From DASVHS01 sp036001325 (lineage in GTDB: Bacteria > Acidobacteriota > Thermoanaerobaculia > Gp7-AA8): 8,433 nt of DNA. Positions 4,581-8,433 of the stretch are shown one piece after another. The position numbers were made by a program, and so were the translations under genes. The stretch covers positions 1-8,433 of the forward strand of contig DASYUK010000352.1 of NCBI GenBank assembly GCA_036001325.1, written 5' to 3'. How positions within the stretch are numbered: the first letter of the stretch is position 1; each line of letters begins with the position of its first letter. The notes under the pieces were generated by a model. That model searched no databases. It saw only the letters and a list, made by a program, of their open reading frames with translations, and had not been told where the DNA came from.

Positions 4581-6445
4581 GTCAGAGTCACCGAGAAGAA
4601 ACGGAAGGCGGCGTTCATGACTACGCCGATGCCGAACGCGTACGCGATGATGAACGCGCTGATGGCCAGCGCGGTGCGCATCCCGCGCTCGCGAATCATG
4701 ACCAGAAGGTTCGCCACGCACGGAATGAAGAGCGAGATCACCGTCAGCGCGATCACGGTCTGGTTGGCGTTGAGCGCGCCTCCGCGTTGCATCGTGTAAA
4801 GACCCGCTGCGCCGTAGTCACGGCGCAGGAATCCGATGACGAATGCGTTTGCCGACTCCGCCGGCAGACCGAGGCCGCCGACGACGATCGGTGCGAGCGC
4901 GCGCTGAATGATGCTCAGCAGGTGTGTCGCATCGAGCACGTACAGCAGCAGTGTGCCGAGGATGAAGAGGGGAACGGCTTCCTTGAGGTACCACTCGGTT
5001 CGCGCGAGAACTTTGATGGCGATGTTCGAGAGGCGCGGCACGCGCATCGGCGGAATCTCGATGATGAAGTCGCTCGAGTCTCCGCGAACGACTTTCGCGG
5101 CGAGATAACCGACGAGAAAGATCGTCGCCAGCGTGACGCTCAGCCAGATCGCTCCGGCCGTGAGCGACAAGCGACCGAGCATGGCCATGATCACGCCGAG
5201 CTGCGCCGAGCATGGCACTCCGAGCGCGAGAAGAATTGTGACGATGACGCGCTCTTTGGTCGATTCGAGAATCCTCGTCGTGAGCGTCGCCATCGTGTCG
5301 CAGCCGAGGCCGAGGACCATCGGGAGCACCGCTTTGCCATTAAGGCCCATGCGACGGAACGTGCGGTGGAGCATCACCGCGAGACGGGGGAGATATCCGG
5401 AATCCTCGAGAATGCCGAAGAGGGTGAAGAACGTGACGACGACCGGAAGGATGATGGCGATCGCATAGGTCAGCGCCATCGTGACGACGCCGTACTCGCC
5501 GACGAGGAGGTTATGAATGAAGGAGAACGGCGCGATGAAGTCGATGAGCGCGGTCGCCCACGGGTTGATGTAGTTTGCGAAGAGCGTCTTCTCGAGAAAA
5601 TCGACGAACGTTCCGGCGCCGAGCTTTCCCACGAAGAGCCAGGCGGTGTAAAGGACGAGCGCGAGAATCGGCCATCCCCACACGCGGTGCATGCACAGCG
5701 CGCCGAGGGTGTCTCTGCTCCGCGTGATCCGCTCGGATGTGGTGACCTTCGCGATGATCTCGTCGGCCGTGCGGAGTCGTGTCTCCGCGACTGCGCCGGC
5801 CAGCGCCACTTCATCGCCGCTGCAGATGATCGCCAACGCTTCCGCGCGCGACACGCCGTTCATCGAAGCGATCGCCTGCTCGACCGCTTCGGGATACGGA
5901 ATGCGGACGTGCGAGCGGGCCGGGCGTATCGCGTGCCGCTTCAGCTTCTCGATGTTCCACCGGCGGAGCGCGGAAGTGGCGACGACCGGCACGCCGACGA
6001 GATCGGCGAGCGCGGCGACGTCGACAACGTGACCGTGCGGCTCATCGCTCATGTTGAGGCAGAGCGTGAACGGAACCTCGTGCTCCGTCAGTTGAAGCGA
6101 GAGCAGAAGCGTGCGGCGCAGATTGCCGATGTCGCCGACCTGCACGACGTCCGCTTCGTGAGCGTCCACTAACAGATCGAGCGTGACGCGCTCTTCGTTC
6201 GATTGCGGTGCAAGCGTGTTCGTCCCCGGTGTATCGACGACCTCGCGTATTTCGCCTTCGAATTCCGCTAACGCGCTCGTGATCTCGACGGTCGTACCAG
6301 GATAGTTCGACACCGTCGCGTAGCGATTCGTCAACCGCGTGAATAGAAGCGACTTGCCGACGTTCGGCTGGCCGACCAGAAGCAATTTGCGCGTGGCGTT
6401 ACGCGGATGGGAACGTGACGAGTGAGCAAGCGCGAGCTGAGACAT
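4577..6445 (-). CDS. feoB: ferrous iron transporter FeoB
   Basis: From ATG 6445 the protein has 622 residues; GTG 6469 is an in-frame alternative, and neither has a strong Shine-Dalgarno. The N-terminal G domain shows G1 GQPNVGKS (25-32), G2 in VSNYPGTTVE (45-54), G3 DTPG (71-74), G4 NMSD (131-134) and G5 TSA (157-159). A helical linker (about 180-250) leads to the membrane domain with two Gate repeats. The first holds LGLGC382DTMATLTTR and GVPC412SAQ; the second holds IGFLRRDYGAAGL and LFIPCVANLLVMIRERG. It imports Fe2+ across the inner membrane, powered or gated by nucleotide hydrolysis. The G3 DTPG with NTL, instead of the common DLPGxYSL, places it in a less studied branch of FeoB (recollection). 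It heads a feoB-feoA operon and is divergent from korA, sharing a 120-base control region. Confidence 0.94.
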   Translation of the reverse strand: MSQLALAHSSRSHPRNATRKLLLVGQPNVGKSLLFTRLTNRYATVSNYPGTTVEITSALAEFEGEIREVVDTPGTNTLAPQSNEERVTLDLLVDAHEADVVQVGDIGNLRRTLLLSLQLTEHEVPFTLCLNMSDEPHGHVVDVAALADLVGVPVVATSALRRWNIEKLKRHAIRPARSHVRIPYPEAVEQAIASMNGVSRAEALAIICSGDEVALAGAVAETRLRTADEIIAKVTTSERITRSRDTLGALCMHRVWGWPILALVLYTAWLFVGKLGAGTFVDFLEKTLFANYINPWATALIDFIAPFSFIHNLLVGEYGVVTMALTYAIAIILPVVVTFFTLFGILEDSGYLPRLAVMLHRTFRRMGLNGKAVLPMVLGLGCDTMATLTTRILESTKERVIVTILLALGVPCSAQLGVIMAMLGRLSLTAGAIWLSVTLATIFLVGYLAAKVVRGDSSDFIIEIPPMRVPRLSNIAIKVLARTEWYLKEAVPLFILGTLLLYVLDATHLLSIIQRALAPIVVGGLGLPAESANAFVIGFLRRDYGAAGLYTMQRGGALNANQTVIALTVISLFIPCVANLLVMIRERGMRTALAISAFIIAYAFGIGVVMNAAFRFFSVTLT

Positions 6446-6454
6446 GTTCTCAAT

Positions 6455-6473
6455 GCACGTTAGGCTCACCGCG
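6455..6473. promoter_or_regulatory. weak DtxR/IdeR-like motif upstream of feoB
   Basis: TTAGGCTCACC (6460-6470) matches the centre-right of the DtxR/IdeR operator (TTAGGCTAACC) at 10 of 11 positions. Over the full 19-bp box, aligned at 6455-6473, only about 12 of 19 positions agree, and the outer halves are poor. It ends ten bases upstream of ATG 6445, a position where a bound repressor could block feoB. If GTG 6469 were the true start, it would lie mostly inside the gene. Confidence 0.22.
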
Positions 6474-6516
6474 TCATGTCATGAGGTGATGATTGTCACC
6501 CGCGCGAGTGACGCGC
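6474..6516. promoter_or_regulatory. three adjoining palindromes, candidate operator cluster
   Basis: Three inverted repeats follow each other with at most one base between them: TCATG-T-CATGA (6474-6484), GGTGA-TGATTG-TCACC (6485-6500) and GCGCG-AGTGA-CGCGC (6502-6516). The middle one has the GTGA-N6-TCAC architecture of CRP/FNR-family operators, though its outer bases differ from the E. coli TGTGA/TCACA consensus. The cluster sits 29 bases upstream of feoB ATG 6445 and 49 bases upstream of korA, well placed to control both. Binding of a redox- or metal-responsive regulator is an inference. Confidence 0.45.
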
Positions 6517-6565
6517 CGCATCAGCGTTTGTTCGCTCTTCGTTCATCGTCAGTCCGGAGGTTCAC

Positions 6566-8269
6566 ATGAATCGGGAGATCAGTTTCTCCATCGTCGGATC
6601 GGGCGGCGAAGGCGCGGTCGTAGCAGGAGACATCGTGGCCATGGCGTGCGCGAGCGAAGGGCTGCACGTCATCAAGAGCGAGGCGTACGGCCCGCAGATT
6701 CGCGGTGGAGAATCTTCGTGCACGGTGCGCATCAGCTCCGCGCCGATCTTCGCGCAGCCGGGAGCGCTCGACGCGCTGGTCGTCTTCAGTTGGAGCGACT
6801 ACGAGCGTTTTCACGACGAGCTGCAACCAGGCGCCGATTGCGCCGTGTTCTACGACGCTGCCGATAAACCTGGCTATGGCGCCGCAGCCGATTTGGTGCC
6901 GGTGCCTTTCATGAAAGGCTCCAAGAATATTTTCGCCCTCGGCCTTCTCGCCTCGCTCTTCGGGTTACCTCTCGAGGCCATCCGGTCCGCTGTCCGGCTG
7001 CGCTTCTCAAAGAAATCGGCGAGCGTGATCGAAACAAACCTGCGAGCCTTCGATGAGGGCGTGGCATTTCAATCAAACGCGACTCCTCGGCCGCTCACGT
7101 ACACGCGAACGGAGCCGCGGCTGCTGATGTCGGGTAATGAGGCGTCCGTGTATGGCGCGCTCCACGCCGGCTGCACGTTCTTCGCCGGCTATCCGATCAC
7201 GCCGTCGACCGAGATTCTGCAGCTCCTCTCGCAATGGCTGCCGAAGGTCGGCGCGAGCTGTATTCAAACCGAAGATGAGTTGTCCGCGATCGGCGCGGTC
7301 ATCGGCGCGTCATTCGCCGGCGCCAAAGCCATGACCGCAACATCGGGACCGGGATTGTCGCTCATGGCGGAGATGGTCGGCCTTGCTTCGATCGCCGAGG
7401 TACCCGCTGTCATCATCGATGTCCAGCGCGGCGGACCTTCGACAGGAATTCCGACGAAGAGCGAGCAATCCGATCTCCTGCATGCGGTTTTCGCCAGTCA
7501 CGGCGATACGCCGCGCGTCGTCCTCGCCTGTTGCGATGTCGAAGATGCGTTTCACACGACCGTCGACGCCTTCAATATCGCCGAGGAGTACCAGTTGCCG
7601 GTGATCGTGCTATCGGATCAGCTCATCGCGCAACGTCGTGAGACGATCGAACGGGCCTCTTTCAAGCATGACGTGCAGCATCGTCGTCTCGCCGATGGAA
7701 AGAGCTTTCAGCGCTACGTCGATACCGAGGATGGCGTTTCGCCGATGACGATCCCGGGAATGGACGGCGGCATGTATCAGACCAACGGCCTCGAGCACGA
7801 TGAGTTGGGCCGTCCGAGCTCGATGTTCAGCATTCACGAGAAGATGAATGCGAAGCGTTATCGCAAGTTGACGTCGATCGCGAAGAAGTACCGCCTCTAT
7901 CAGACGATCGGACGCGAGCGGCCGGACCTCGGCATCGTCTGCTGGGGATCGTCGGCCGGCCCCGTTCGCGAAGCGCTCGATGCGCTCAATGTCGGCGATC
8001 TGCGTGTCGCGGCATTCATTCCGAAGATTCTCGCGCCGTTGCCGGCCGCTGAGCTGCAAACGTTCGCCGATTCGTGCGAACGCCTTCTCGTCATTGATCT
8101 CAGCTACGCGGGTCAGTTCCATCAGTACTTGCGATCGCAGATCGATTTGCCGCGCGCGAAGACGAATGTGTTGTCGCGTTCCGGCGGGAAAGCTCTTGCA
8201 GTTTCCGAAGTGATTTCGACAGTGCGGCACTTGCTTGGTGCCGAGATGCTCGAGGAGACGCTCGTATGA
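6566..8269 (+). CDS. korA: 2-oxoacid:ferredoxin oxidoreductase, fused gamma-alpha subunit
   Basis: The 567-residue protein starts at ATG 6566 with GGAGG five bases upstream. Residues 1-180 are the gamma (CoA-side) domain: IVGSGGEGAVVAGD near the start and YGPQIRGGESSCTVRIS around 42-58. The alpha (pyrimidine-binding TPP) domain follows with Y209-P-I-T-P-S-T-E, the substrate-loop motif of this superfamily, then QTEDELSAIGAVIGASFAGAKAMTATSGPG and QRGGPSTGIPTKSEQSDL. The linker GVSPMTIPGMDGGMYQTNGLEHDE and the C-terminal domain (WGSSAGPVREAL, AFIPKILAPLP) are typical of KorA. No ferredoxin domain is attached. With KorB the enzyme oxidises a 2-oxoacid with CoA to acyl-CoA and CO2, reducing ferredoxin; it acts in the cytoplasm. 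2-Oxoglutarate is the usual substrate of this two-subunit type, but pyruvate or branched-chain 2-oxoacids cannot be excluded. Confidence 0.92.
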   Translation: MNREISFSIVGSGGEGAVVAGDIVAMACASEGLHVIKSEAYGPQIRGGESSCTVRISSAPIFAQPGALDALVVFSWSDYERFHDELQPGADCAVFYDAADKPGYGAAADLVPVPFMKGSKNIFALGLLASLFGLPLEAIRSAVRLRFSKKSASVIETNLRAFDEGVAFQSNATPRPLTYTRTEPRLLMSGNEASVYGALHAGCTFFAGYPITPSTEILQLLSQWLPKVGASCIQTEDELSAIGAVIGASFAGAKAMTATSGPGLSLMAEMVGLASIAEVPAVIIDVQRGGPSTGIPTKSEQSDLLHAVFASHGDTPRVVLACCDVEDAFHTTVDAFNIAEEYQLPVIVLSDQLIAQRRETIERASFKHDVQHRRLADGKSFQRYVDTEDGVSPMTIPGMDGGMYQTNGLEHDELGRPSSMFSIHEKMNAKRYRKLTSIAKKYRLYQTIGRERPDLGIVCWGSSAGPVREALDALNVGDLRVAAFIPKILAPLPAAELQTFADSCERLLVIDLSYAGQFHQYLRSQIDLPRAKTNVLSRSGGKALAVSEVISTVRHLLGAEMLEETLV

Positions 8270-8433
8270 CCCCGAACGAATACAAAACCGATCTCAAGCC
8301 GGTGTGGTGTCCCGGTTGCGGAGACTACGCGGTTCTCAATTCCGTCTATCGCTCGCTTGCGGAGTCGGGATGTCAGCCACACGAGACCGTGATCGTCTCC
8401 GGCATCGGCTGCTCCTCGCGCTTGCCGGGATAC
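8266..8433 (+). CDS. korB: 2-oxoacid:ferredoxin oxidoreductase beta subunit, 3'-truncated by the window end
   Basis: Only the first 56 codons are present; the frame runs off the window. ATG 8266 overlaps the korA stop as ATGA, with GAGGAG (8252-8257) eight bases upstream, so it is translationally coupled to korA. The visible part has the TPP/cluster-binding start of the KorB/PorB family: VWCPGCGDYAVLNSVYRSLAE and then VIVSGIGCSSRLPGY. The Cys residues in CPGC and GIGC are cluster ligands in the family. The full subunit is usually about 280-340 residues and carries the pyrophosphate side of the TPP site and a [4Fe-4S] cluster that passes electrons to ferredoxin. The short N-terminus before WCPGCG favours a Kor-type rather than a four-subunit Por-type enzyme. 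Confidence 0.92.
   Translation, partial: MTPNEYKTDLKPVWCPGCGDYAVLNSVYRSLAESGCQPHETVIVSGIGCSSRLPGY

Larger units (their letters stand above)
6446..6565. promoter_or_regulatory. divergent feoB / korA control region
   Basis: These 120 bases must hold the promoters for feoB (leftward) and korAB (rightward). GGAGG at 6556-6560 is the korA ribosome binding site. I see no convincing -35/-10 pair on either strand and no Fur-type box. What stands out is a run of three adjoining palindromes in the middle and a DtxR-like motif near the feoB start; both are entered separately. Confidence 0.6.

Noticed and set aside
4581..4721. A longer feoA starting 47 codons upstream on the - strand
   Set aside because: The extra residues are Arg/His-rich out-of-frame feoB sequence; ATG 4580 forms the ATGA overlap and begins the cysteine ribbon.
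4787..6172. A 461-codon open frame on the + strand, opposite feoB
   Set aside because: The product is a run of Arg, Glu, Asp and His without any domain, as expected from the complement of GC-rich membrane-protein codons. feoB on the other strand has all its motifs.
6446..6565. Fur box in the feoB promoter region
   Set aside because: No AT-rich GATAATGATAATCATTATC-like stretch is present on either strand.
1..8433. CRISPR array, tRNA, rRNA, insertion sequence or prophage genes
   Set aside because: No regularly spaced direct repeats, no cloverleaf-like segment, and no transposase or phage frame was seen. Only a by-eye check was possible.

Overview
The window is GC-rich, densely coded bacterial DNA with Shine-Dalgarno sites in front of several genes. 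The gene content points to an anaerobic or facultative bacterium that handles ferredoxin and iron: a ferredoxin/NAD(P)H flavo-iron-sulfur oxidoreductase (SudAB/NfnAB type), a 2-oxoacid:ferredoxin oxidoreductase (KorAB type), ferrous iron uptake (FeoB and a FeoA-like protein) and a VIT1/CCC1-type iron/manganese transporter. The phylum cannot be fixed from the sequence alone. Something like Acidobacteriota is a guess by style. Both ends are cut inside genes or gene fragments, so this looks like a short contig or a slice of one.

Layout. 1-202: remains of a tryptophanase/tyrosine phenol-lyase gene in two pieces. The N-terminal 43 codons lie on the + strand with their own ribosome binding site, followed at once by about 20 internal codons of the same family on the - strand. 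The join is at the palindrome AGACGTCT. 203-1979: a headless sudB (C-terminal 118 codons) and an intact, overlapping sudA. 2046-2786: a VIT-family membrane transporter. 2915-3823: a secreted tandem-domain rhodanese, followed by a palindromic intergenic repeat (3833-3891). 3914-4135: a 73-residue Cys/His-rich protein built from two copies of one metal-binding-like module. 4143-6445 (- strand): feoB then feoA, coupled by an ATGA overlap; the FeoA-like protein carries a seven-cysteine N-terminal extension. 6446-6565: a divergent promoter region with three adjoining palindromes. 6566-8433: korA (fused gamma-alpha subunit) and the start of korB, again joined by ATGA.

How the genes may work together (inference): tryptophanase would release pyruvate from tryptophan or tyrosine; Kor-type enzymes oxidise 2-oxoacids to acyl-CoA and reduce ferredoxin; SudAB/NfnAB moves electrons between ferredoxin and NAD(P)H. 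These enzymes need many Fe-S clusters, which fits the Feo operon transcribed divergently from korAB. The least described items are the duplicated Cys/His mini-protein, the cysteine-rich FeoA fusion and the palindrome cluster between feoB and korA. The oddest structure is the fold-back tryptophanase junction, which may be a real rearrangement or an assembly or amplification chimera.
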